DNA of 5,899 nt from an uncultured Solirubrobacter sp. (GTDB lineage Bacteria; Actinomycetota; Thermoleophilia; Solirubrobacterales; Solirubrobacteraceae). The notes beneath the pieces are model-generated. The model saw nothing but the letters and a program-made list of their open reading frames with translations. It was not told the DNA's origin and did no database searches. The position numbers and the translations under genes are program-made. The stretch spans positions 1-5,899 of the forward strand of contig CALMNS010000266.1 in NCBI GenBank assembly GCA_937871635.1. The letters run 5' to 3'. Shown here piece after piece: positions 1 to 5,899 of the stretch (positions are counted from its first letter, which is position 1; each line of letters opens with the position of its first letter).

Positions 1-1045
<1,045 letters not shown>

Positions 1046-1046
<1 letters not shown>

Positions 1047-1843
1047 CAGTACTTCAGGCCCCCGCCCGAGAGCCCGCGGACGAGGCGTCGCTGGACGAAG
1101 AAGCAGGCCAGCATCACCGGCACCACCGAGACGAGGATCGCGGCGCACATCGCCCCGAGCTCCACCCCGCGGAACGTGTTGAACCCGGCGATGCTGACCG
1201 GGAGCGTCTTGGCGTTGCCGCCGGCCAGGACGAGCGCGTAGAAGAGGTCGTTCCACGACAGGACGAAGCCGAAGATCGCCGCCGCGCCGATCCCCGGCAT
1301 GACCTGCGGGAGCACCACGAGGCGGAACGCCGCGAAGCGCCCGTAGCCGTCGATCATCGCCTGCTCCTCGAAGGAGCGCGGCACCGCGTCGAAGAAGCCG
1401 ATCAGGAACCACGTCACCACGGGCAGGACGAACGTGAGGTGCGAGGCGATGACGACCTGCGGGGTGTCGCGGACGTCGAGCGTGAAGGCGACCAGGAAGA
1501 GCGGCACGACGAGGACGGCCGGCGGCAGGACCTGGGAGAGCAGGATCCCGAACCGGGTGGCCGTCCCGCCGGCGCGGAAGCGCGAGATCGCGTAGGCGCC
1601 CGGCGTGCCGACCAGGAGCGACAGGCCGACGGTGACCAGCGCGACGAGCAGGCTCGTCCCCGCGCTGCCGATCACCCCGGCGCTGAAGATCTCCCGCCAG
1701 TTCTCGAGCGTGGGGGTGAAGGCGAGCCGGCCCGGGTCGTTGAGCGCCGCCGGGCCCTTGAAGGCGGCCAGCAGCACCCAGGCGTAGGGCAGGGCGACCA
1801 CGGCGCAGGCCGCCGCCACGAAGGTCCCCCGGCCCCGGCTCAC
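1046..1843 (-). CDS. CUT1 sugar ABC transporter permease 2 (MalG/UgpE-like)
   Basis: This 265-residue inner-membrane subunit would be one half of the sugar channel. About six hydrophobic segments are visible, near residues 8-28, 62-88, 98-120, 128-152, 184-207 and 231-252. The EAA loop that docks on the ATPase lies between segments 4 and 5: VPRSFEEQAMIDGYG (154-168) followed by VVLPQVMPG (176-184). It matches the family pattern E-x-x-x-x-DG...LP, with EEQA where EEAA is usual. The protein ends GGGLKY; MalG/UgpE-type permeases typically end in a similar G-x-x-K tail. The start is GTG at 1843. An AGGAGG sits 7 nt upstream, the GTGA overlaps the stop of permease 1, and the length then fits the family (about 265-300 residues). 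An open frame continues upstream to 2419, but it only mirrors permease 1 in another frame. Expression is probably coupled to permease 1. Confidence 0.95.
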
Positions 1844-2703
1844 GCCCGTGCCTCCTGGCGCAGGAGCGTCCGGTACAGGATGGTCACCAGCAGCAGGACG
1901 AGCCCGACGAGCACGAAGCCCATCGCCGCCGCCTCGCCGAGCCGGAAGAACTGGAAGCCGGTCCGGTAGATGAGGTACTGCAGGGTGTCCGTCGCGTCGC
2001 CGGGGCCGCCGCGCGTCGTGGCGAACACGTACTCGAAGACCTTGAAGGCGTCGAGCGCCCGCAGCAGGATCGCGATGGCGATCACCGGCCGCAGCAGCGG
2101 GAGGGTGACCCGCGTGAAGGTCAGCCAGGCCGACGCGCCGTCGACCTTCGCGGCCTCGAACGGCTGGCGCGGCAGCGACTCGAGGCCGGCCAGCAGGAGG
2201 AGGACCATGAACGGCGTCCACTGCCAGACGTCGATCGCGACGATGGTCGGCAGCGCGAGCGCCGTCCCGAAGAAGTCGACGGAGAGCCCGACCGACCCGA
2301 GCGCCGCCGGGATCGGCCCGAGCTGCCCGTTGAGCAGGAAGCGGAACATCAGCCCGACGGCGATCGGCGTGACGAACATCGGCGTCAGCAGGAACGCGCG
2401 CGTCGCGTCGCGCGCCCACCGCTGGCGCTGGAGGGCCAGCGCCAGCGCCAGGCCGAGGGCCAGCTCGATCCCCACCGCGAAGACCACGAAGACCAGCGTG
2501 TTGCGCATCGCGGTCCCGTAGCCGCCGTTGGTCAGCAGCGACCCGTACTGCTCGAGCCCCACGAACGACGTCTCCGGGCGCGTGATCGTCCGGTCCGTCA
2601 GCGACAGCCAGACGCTGTAGCCGAGCGGGTAGGCGACGACCAGCGCGAGCAGGACGACCAGCGGCGCCAGGAAGCGGTAGCGGATGGGGAAGCGGCGGAG
2701 CAT
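1840..2703 (-). CDS. CUT1 sugar ABC transporter permease 1 (MalF/UgpA-like)
   Basis: This 287-residue inner-membrane protein would pair with permease 2 to form the sugar channel. The N-terminus RRFPIRYRFLAPL leads into a first membrane segment (about 11-31) ending in the familiar YPLGYSVWLSLTD (25-37). Further hydrophobic segments lie near 67-91, 103-124, 148-173, 203-226 and 258-279. The EAA loop is LPRQPFEAAKVDGAS (177-191) with VTLPLLRP at 199-206, a near-perfect family match. RGGP (231-234), the usual T-x-GGP loop, follows. The ATG at 2703 has GGAGGAGG just upstream and lies 16 nt after the SBP stop, so the start is firm. The stop overlaps permease 2 by 4 nt. A strong perfect hairpin lies in codons about 86-95. 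The length is at the short end for UgpA-like subunits (about 280-310), and the large MalF periplasmic insert is absent. Confidence 0.96.
   Translation of the reverse strand: MLRRFPIRYRFLAPLVVLLALVVAYPLGYSVWLSLTDRTITRPETSFVGLEQYGSLLTNGGYGTAMRNTLVFVVFAVGIELALGLALALALQRQRWARDATRAFLLTPMFVTPIAVGLMFRFLLNGQLGPIPAALGSVGLSVDFFGTALALPTIVAIDVWQWTPFMVLLLLAGLESLPRQPFEAAKVDGASAWLTFTRVTLPLLRPVIAIAILLRALDAFKVFEYVFATTRGGPGDATDTLQYLIYRTGFQFFRLGEAAAMGFVLVGLVLLLVTILYRTLLRQEARA
1851..1856 (-). promoter_or_regulatory. Ribosome binding site of permease 2
   Basis: The minus strand reads AGGAGG, 7 nt before the GTG at 1843. It lies inside the last codons of permease 1. This site decides the GTG start over the long upstream open frame and supports coupled translation of the two permeases. 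Confidence 0.85.
2420..2447. repeat. Perfect 12-bp inverted repeat inside permease 1 (potential mRNA hairpin)
   Basis: The plus strand reads CGCTGGCGCTGG, then AGGG, then CCAGCGCCAGCG: a 12-bp GC-rich stem with no mismatch and a 4-nt loop. In the permease 1 mRNA the same stem forms with loop CCCU. It encodes the alternating Ala/Leu end of a membrane segment followed by LQRQR. No U tract follows, so it is not a typical intrinsic terminator. It may be a by-product of GCTGGC-type codon repetition. Confidence 0.6.
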
Positions 2704-2707
2704 CGGG

Positions 2708-2715
2708 CCTCCTCC
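2708..2715 (-). promoter_or_regulatory. Ribosome binding site of permease 1
   Basis: The minus strand reads GGAGGAGG in the 16-nt gap between the SBP stop (2720) and the permease 1 ATG (2703). Its 3' end is 4 nt from the ATG, and the first GGAGG is 7 nt away. It is the only room for a signal in this gap, so permease 1 must be co-transcribed with the SBP gene. Confidence 0.85.
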
Positions 2716-2719
2716 GCGC

Positions 2720-3994
2720 CTAGCGGTCGAGGACCTCCTGCGCGTTCTTCGCGGCGGTCGAGATGGCCTCGTCGACGCTCTTCTGGCCGGCGACGGCGGC
2801 GTTGAGCTCGTTGCCGACGACGTTGATCATCTCCTCGGCGTTCGGGCCGTCGGCGAGCGGCGCGGCGTCCTGCAGGATCGCCTTGACCGTCTTGTAGTAG
2901 TCCTCGCCGAGCCCCTGCTCCCAGACCTCGGGGTCGTCGAGCGCGCTGTCGCGCACGGGGGCGCCGCCGGCGATCACGCGCGCCTTCTCGCGCTCCTTGC
3001 CGGTCACCCAGGCCGCGAAGGACCAGGCGGCGTCCTTGGCCGCCGAGTTCTTGGGCACGCCCCAGTACCAGGCGCCGAGCACCGCCCGGCCGCCCGGGAC
3101 CTCGGCGATGGCGAACGGCTTGCCCGACTCGTTGACGGTCGGCAGCGTCCAGTTGTAGGAGATGAGCTGGGCGGAGCGGTCCGACGACGCCGAGCGGATC
3201 GCCTCGTCGAAGGCCCAGTTGAGCGAGTTGTCCGGGGCCGACGCCTTGTAGACGTCGATGTAGGTCTGCAGCGCGGTGCGCGCCTCGGGCGAGTCGAGCG
3301 TGACCTTGCCGCTCGCGTCCTGGATCGAGCCGCCCGCGGCGAGCAGGTAGTTGCCCCACTCCTCGAAGATCTTGTAGCCCTTCTGGGGCTGCATGGCGAT
3401 CCCCGAGCGCTTGCCGGAGGTCAGCTCGGCCGCCGCGGCCTTGAGCTCGTCGAGCGTCTTGGGCGCCTGCAGGCCGGCCTTCTCGTAGAGGTCGGAGCGG
3501 TAGACGAGCGCGAGCGCGTAGTTGTAGAAGGGAACCGCGTAGGTCTTGCCGTCCACGTCGGCGATGTCGCGCAGCGGCTTGGAGAAGTCCTCGGGCTCGT
3601 AGCCCTGCACCGCCGCGATCCGCTCGTCGAGGGGCTCGAGGAAGCCGCCCATCGCGAAGTCGGTCATCCACGGGTTGTCGACGACGATGAGGTCGTACGT
3701 CGGCTCTGAGGCGAGGAACGACGAGACGATCTTGTCGCGCATCTGGTCGTACGGGAGCGCCTCGATCTTGACGTCGACGCCCGGGTAGGCCTTGCGGAAC
3801 TCCGGCAGCATCTCCTTGACGACGTCGGTGTCGGGGACCTCCTCCATGATCGCCCGGACGGTGCCCTTGACCTTGGCCGGGTCCGTGCTCCCGGCCCCGG
3901 CCCCGCCGCCGTCGGACGCGTCGTCCCCGCCGCCGCAGGCCGCCAGCACGAGCGCTGCGAGCAGCAGCGCGAGCCACGCGATCGATCGGTGCAT
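2720..3994 (-). CDS. CUT1 extracellular sugar-binding lipoprotein (SBP family 1)
   Basis: This 424-residue lipoprotein would capture the sugar outside the membrane and deliver it to the two permeases. The N-terminus is a lipoprotein signal peptide: MHRS, a hydrophobic run IAWLALLLAALV, then lipobox LAAC with the acylated Cys at 20. A Gly/Asp/Ala-rich flexible linker follows. The mature part has the bacterial solute-binding fold: MLPEFRKAYPGVDVKIEAL, then YDLIVVDNPWM, then a long helical C-terminal region with GAWYWGVPKNSAAKDAAWSF and a GAPVRDSALDDPEVW element, as in sugar-binding proteins of this family. The start is ATG 3994, with GGGGAGG 6 nt upstream and the signal peptide beginning at once. 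A GTG at 4060 in the same frame overlaps the regulator stop, but would put 22 polar residues before the signal peptide. The aromatic residues suggest a sugar ligand, but which one cannot be told. Confidence 0.95.
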   Translation of the reverse strand: MHRSIAWLALLLAALVLAACGGGDDASDGGGAGAGSTDPAKVKGTVRAIMEEVPDTDVVKEMLPEFRKAYPGVDVKIEALPYDQMRDKIVSSFLASEPTYDLIVVDNPWMTDFAMGGFLEPLDERIAAVQGYEPEDFSKPLRDIADVDGKTYAVPFYNYALALVYRSDLYEKAGLQAPKTLDELKAAAAELTSGKRSGIAMQPQKGYKIFEEWGNYLLAAGGSIQDASGKVTLDSPEARTALQTYIDVYKASAPDNSLNWAFDEAIRSASSDRSAQLISYNWTLPTVNESGKPFAIAEVPGGRAVLGAWYWGVPKNSAAKDAAWSFAAWVTGKEREKARVIAGGAPVRDSALDDPEVWEQGLGEDYYKTVKAILQDAAPLADGPNAEEMINVVGNELNAAVAGQKSVDEAISTAAKNAQEVLDR

Positions 3995-4000
3995 CTCAGA

Positions 4001-4007
4001 CCTCCCC
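4001..4007 (-). promoter_or_regulatory. Ribosome binding site of the sugar-binding lipoprotein
   Basis: The minus strand reads GGGGAGG, 6 nt before the ATG at 3994. It is one of the stronger sites in the window and fixes the start at the signal peptide rather than at the in-frame GTG at 4060. A strong site here fits the need for more binding protein than membrane subunits. Confidence 0.85.
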
Positions 4008-4017
4008 TTCGTGGCTC

Positions 4018-4032
4018 GCGGGCTCCGCCCGC
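4018..4032. repeat. Short GC inverted repeat in the regulator-SBP gap
   Basis: The plus strand reads GCGGGC, TCC, GCCCGC: a perfect 6-bp stem with a 3-nt loop. It lies in the 62-nt gap between the DeoR stop (4057) and the SBP start (3994), just upstream of the SBP ribosome binding site. No U tract follows on the transcribed minus strand, so it does not look like a full terminator. It could slow ribosomes or polymerase, or protect processed SBP mRNA. I see no convincing promoter in the same gap. Confidence 0.45.
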
Positions 4033-4056
4033 CGGCCGTGGATGTGTCGTACCGGG

Positions 4057-4818
4057 TCACGCCACCAGCACCTCGACGTCGCGCTCGCGGAGCCGCTCGA
4101 GCGTCTCGGCGGGCGCGCCGTCGTCGGTGATCAGGACGTCGATGCGGTCCACCGGGCAGACGGAGGCGACCGCCACCCGGCCGAGCTTGCTCGAGTCCGC
4201 CAGGACGACGCAGCGCCGCGCGCTCGCCACGGCGGCGCGCTTGACCCGCGCGTCGTCGAGGTTGAACTCCGTCACGCCGACCGTGGCGTCGACGCCGCCG
4301 GCGCCGAGGTAGACGACGTCGCAGTGGAGGTCGGAGAACGCCCGCTCGGCGAGGTCGCCGACGAACGAGAGCTCCCCGGTGCGCAGGATCCCGCCGGTGA
4401 CGATCACCCGCAGGTCCGGGTTGTGGGCGAGCAGCTCGGCGGCGCGGAAGCTGGGGGTGAGGACGGTCAGGCCGGCCCGGTCGGCGAGCTCGCGGGCGAG
4501 CTCGAGCGCGGTGGTGCCGACGTCGAGGATGAGCGCCTCGCCCTGGGCGACGAGCGAGGCGGCGCGGGCGCCGATGCGCGCCTTGGCGTCGGTGCTGCGG
4601 CCCGCGCGCACGCCGAAGGGCGGCTCGTACCCGCGCGAGACGGCCGAGATGGCGCCGCCGTGGACCCGCCGCAGCAGGCCCTGGCGCTCGAGCGCCTCGA
4701 GGTCGCGGCGGATCGTCATCTCCGACACGGCGAGCGACCGGCTGAGGCCGGCGACGCTCACCTCCCCGCGGTCCCCGAGGAGCTTCAGCGTCTGGTCGTG
4801 TCGCTCGCCGACGGTCAT
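4057..4818 (-). CDS. DeoR-family transcriptional regulator of the sugar importer
   Basis: This 253-residue protein is probably the local repressor of the sugar operon. An N-terminal winged helix-turn-helix spans about residues 5-56: GERHDQTLKLL, VSVAGLSRSLAVSEMTIRRD and LEALERQGLLRRVHGGA, which closely match the DeoR consensus. The sensor domain (DeoRC, a sugar-phosphate-binding fold) follows, with ILDVGTTALELA (97-108), VIVTGGILR (138-146), FVGDLAERA (152-160), YLGAGGVD (170-177) and ADSSKLGR (207-214). DeoR regulators typically leave DNA when they bind a phosphorylated sugar. The ATG at 4818 gives the usual length and start. An in-frame ATG at 4842 would add eight residues; neither has a clear Shine-Dalgarno sequence. 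The gene leads the operon, so it is probably autoregulated through the palindromes upstream. Open frame continues to 5022 but overlaps the divergent gene and looks non-coding. Confidence 0.93.
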   Translation of the reverse strand: MTVGERHDQTLKLLGDRGEVSVAGLSRSLAVSEMTIRRDLEALERQGLLRRVHGGAISAVSRGYEPPFGVRAGRSTDAKARIGARAASLVAQGEALILDVGTTALELARELADRAGLTVLTPSFRAAELLAHNPDLRVIVTGGILRTGELSFVGDLAERAFSDLHCDVVYLGAGGVDATVGVTEFNLDDARVKRAAVASARRCVVLADSSKLGRVAVASVCPVDRIDVLITDDGAPAETLERLRERDVEVLVA

Positions 4819-4820
4819 GT

Positions 4821-4834
4821 TGTGCGAGCGTACA
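4821..4834. promoter_or_regulatory. Candidate second regulator half-site pair
   Basis: The plus strand reads TGTGCG, AG, CGTACA: an inverted repeat with one mismatch in six. It uses the same TGTGCG half-site as the perfect palindrome at 4863-4879 and lies next to the DeoR start, where a repressor would block transcription. Support is similarity and position only. Confidence 0.3.
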
Positions 4835-4846
4835 CGCCGCATGTTC

Positions 4847-4855
4847 GATTTACCA
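4847..4855 (-). promoter_or_regulatory. Possible extended -10 promoter element for the DeoR-sugar operon
   Basis: The minus strand reads TGG then TAAATC, a fair extended -10 (TGn plus a TA-rich hexamer) in the only AT-rich patch of this gap. Initiation about 7 nt downstream would fall near 4840. That is at the ATG at 4842, or about 22 nt before the ATG at 4818, so the mRNA would have almost no leader. No good -35 is seen at 16-18 nt. Confidence 0.35.
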
Positions 4856-4862
4856 TCACTAG

Positions 4863-4879
4863 CGCACATCGAGTGTGCG
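4863..4879. promoter_or_regulatory. Candidate DeoR operator: perfect inverted repeat between divergent genes
   Basis: The plus strand reads CGCACA, TCGAG, TGTGCG: a perfect 6-bp inverted repeat with a 5-bp spacer. It sits upstream of the DeoR start and upstream of the divergent membrane gene. Further copies of the half-site occur at 4821-4826 (TGTGCG) and, with one mismatch, 4829-4834. The size and place are right for a dimeric repressor site. That DeoR is the binder is inference. Confidence 0.5.
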
Positions 4880-4925
4880 AACCTGGCACTGGGCGACCGC
4901 GTGCGGCCCGGACCGGCGCCTCGGG

Positions 4926-4938
4926 GATACTTGCGGGC
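4926..4938 (+). promoter_or_regulatory. Possible -10 promoter with leaderless start for the membrane gene
   Basis: GATACT (4926-4931) resembles a bacterial -10 box in otherwise GC-rich DNA and lies 7 nt before the ATG at 4939. Transcription would then begin at or next to the start codon, giving a leaderless mRNA. No purine-rich ribosome binding site precedes this ATG, which agrees. No -35 match is seen at the expected distance. Confidence 0.4.
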
Positions 4939-5847
4939 ATGGAAGGCTCGCGCATCCCCGAACTGCGTCCCCTGGGCCTCGGAGAGATCCTCGACACCGC
5001 CTTCAAGATCTACCGGCGCCACTTCAGGTCGCTGTGCCTCGCGGTGCTCGTGGTCGTGGTCCCGCTGGCGGTCATCTCGACGCTGGTGACGCTCTCGGCT
5101 GACCCCTCCGCGTTCGACGGGTCAGCGGACGCCGACGCCGCCTTCGACGAGACGGAGGTCGGCGCCCTCGCCGCCACGGCGGTCCTCGCGGTGCTGCTCT
5201 CCACCCTGGCGACCGCCGCGTGCACGCGGGCGGTGGCCGCCGCCTACCTCGGGCGGCCCGTGGACTGGAAGGCGTCGCTGCGCTTCGGCCTGCGCAAGCT
5301 GCTGCCCCTCGTCCTGGTCTCCATCCTCACCGGGATCGCGGTCATCCTCGGCCTCATCGCCCTGATCCTCCCGGGCATCTACATCGCGGTCCGGCTCTTC
5401 CTCGCCTCGCCCGCGCTGGTGGTGGAGGACCAGACCGCGACCGGGGCGATGGGCCGGTCGTGGACTCTGGTCAAGGACCGGTGGTGGGCGACGTTCGGGA
5501 CGATCCTCGTCTCCACCCTGCTCATCTTCATCATCAGCGCGATCCTGCAGGGCCTGATCGTCGCCCCGGTCATCGCGGGCGCCGACTCGGGCCTGGTCGG
5601 GGCGATCCTCAACACGATCGGCACGGTCGTCACCAACACGATCACCATCCCGTTGCAGGCGGCGGTGCTGACGATCCTCTACTTCGACCTGCGGGTGCGC
5701 AAGGAGGGCTTCGACCTCGCGCTCCTCTCGGAGGGCGTCGGCGACCCGACCGGCCCCGACGCGGTGTCGCGCAGCGCCGGGCTGGGGGACGAGCCGCCGC
5801 CGGGCGGGTTCTCCGCCCCTTCGCCGGAGGAGCGCAACCGGCCGTGA
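4939..5847 (+). CDS. Multi-pass membrane protein, glycerophosphodiester phosphodiesterase membrane-domain type
   Basis: This 302-residue integral membrane protein has no assigned biochemical role. It opens with RPLGLGEILDTAFKIYRRHF (10-29), the typical start of this family. Hydrophobic segments follow near 31-52, 74-100, 120-157 (two spans), 185-211 and 220-250. Family-like blocks are ALILPGIYIAVRLFLASPAL (141-160) with VVEDQ after it, GRSWTLVKDRWW (172-183) and LYFDLRVRKEGFDL (247-260). The family is related to membrane regions found beside GDPD enzymes, but no catalytic phosphodiesterase residues are present, so an enzyme activity should not be assumed. The last 40 residues are Pro/Gly-rich and probably cytoplasmic and unstructured. 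The ATG at 4939 is chosen because it starts just before the conserved block; upstream frame only mirrors the DeoR gene. The next gene overlaps its stop by 4 nt, so the two form an operon. Confidence 0.9.
   Translation: MEGSRIPELRPLGLGEILDTAFKIYRRHFRSLCLAVLVVVVPLAVISTLVTLSADPSAFDGSADADAAFDETEVGALAATAVLAVLLSTLATAACTRAVAAAYLGRPVDWKASLRFGLRKLLPLVLVSILTGIAVILGLIALILPGIYIAVRLFLASPALVVEDQTATGAMGRSWTLVKDRWWATFGTILVSTLLIFIISAILQGLIVAPVIAGADSGLVGAILNTIGTVVTNTITIPLQAAVLTILYFDLRVRKEGFDLALLSEGVGDPTGPDAVSRSAGLGDEPPPGGFSAPSPEERNRP
5826..5832 (+). promoter_or_regulatory. Ribosome binding site of the truncated downstream gene
   Basis: GGAGGAG inside the last codons of the membrane protein gene ends 11 nt before the GTG at 5844. 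The distance is a little long, but the match is strong and supports a real gene start at the GTGA overlap. Confidence 0.6.
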
Positions 5848-5899
5848 TCGCCCGGCGGGCCGCGGGCGCCGCGCGGGTGGCGGCGGCGCTGGCCCTGGC
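5844..5899 (+). CDS. Start of an unidentified downstream gene (partial)
   Basis: A GTG overlaps the stop of the membrane protein gene by 4 nt (GTGA), with GGAGGAG upstream. The frame stays open to the window end and encodes about 18 residues: MIARRAAGAARVAAALAL. Two arginines followed by an Ala/Leu-rich run look like the start of a signal peptide or first membrane segment. In actinobacteria a membrane protein of this type is often followed by a DUF4129-type protein, and that is my guess here. The visible part is too short to show it. Confidence 0.6.
   Translation, partial: MIARRAAGAARVAAALAL

Noticed and set aside
1844..2419. An extended or fused permease 2 from the upstream open frame
   Set aside because: The extension is permease 1 DNA read in a different frame. 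A strong AGGAGG and the GTGA overlap fix the start at 1843.
2684..3709. A 341-codon open frame on the plus strand
   Set aside because: It is antisense to the sugar-binding protein, has a low-complexity Arg/Leu/Val/Gly composition and shows no recognisable domain.
2598..3977. A 459-codon minus-strand frame overlapping the binding protein and permease 1
   Set aside because: It is a frame-shifted reading of the SBP gene, rich in Arg and Gly, and conflicts with the clear lipoprotein and permease frames.
4018..4032. Rho-independent terminator after the DeoR gene
   Set aside because: The stem is only 6 bp and no U tract follows on the transcribed strand, so it was kept as a plain inverted repeat.
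4843..4882. GTTCG (4843-4847) and CGAAC (4878-4882) as a GlpR-like operator
   Set aside because: The arms are only 5 bp and about 30 bp apart, unlike the compact E. coli GlpR-type palindrome. The TGTGCG repeat is a better candidate.
4042..4938. A roughly 300-residue N-terminal extension of the plus-strand membrane protein
   Set aside because: The extra part is antisense to the DeoR gene and motif-free, and the family block starts just after the ATG at 4939.
4819..5022. A 68-residue N-terminal extension of the DeoR regulator
   Set aside because: It overlaps the divergent membrane gene and the presumed control region, and DeoR proteins begin close to the helix-turn-helix as they would from 4818.

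Overview
The window is about 5.9 kb of very GC-rich DNA (roughly 70% by eye) with G/C-biased third codon positions and GTG starts as well as ATG. Together with a CUT1 sugar importer and a GDPD-type membrane protein of a kind common in Actinobacteria, this suggests a high-GC actinobacterium. A Thermoleophilia/Solirubrobacterales-like host is possible, but that is inference because no phylogenetic marker is present.

Left and centre, minus strand (4818 down to 1): one compact operon. Read in transcription order it encodes a DeoR-family repressor, a lipoprotein solute-binding protein, two membrane permeases and an ATPase that runs off the left edge. The SBP follows the regulator after 62 nt and permease 1 follows the SBP after 16 nt. 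The two permeases overlap by 4 nt (GTGA), and permease 2 and the ATPase share one base (TGATG). This is a complete ABC importer of the CUT1 (carbohydrate uptake) type with its own MsmX/UgpC-like ATPase. The lipoprotein would capture the sugar outside the membrane, the two EAA-motif permeases would form the channel and the ATPase dimer would power it. The DeoR protein probably controls the operon in response to a phosphorylated sugar intermediate. The substrate cannot be read from the sequence.

The region between the divergent genes (about 4819-4938) holds repeated TGTGCG/CGCACA half-sites, including a perfect 6-5-6 inverted repeat at 4863-4879. This is the best candidate operator. No good Shine-Dalgarno sequence precedes either divergent gene, so both may be read from leaderless or very short-leader mRNAs.

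Right side, plus strand (4939 to the end): a multi-pass membrane protein of the glycerophosphodiester phosphodiesterase membrane-domain type. The start of a further gene overlaps its stop codon by 4 nt and is cut off by the window edge. These two form a separate operon with no evident link to sugar uptake.

I found no mobile element, CRISPR array, tRNA, rRNA or clearly new system. The items most worth checking are the operator-like palindromes, a perfect 12-bp hairpin inside permease 1, and the apparently leaderless starts.
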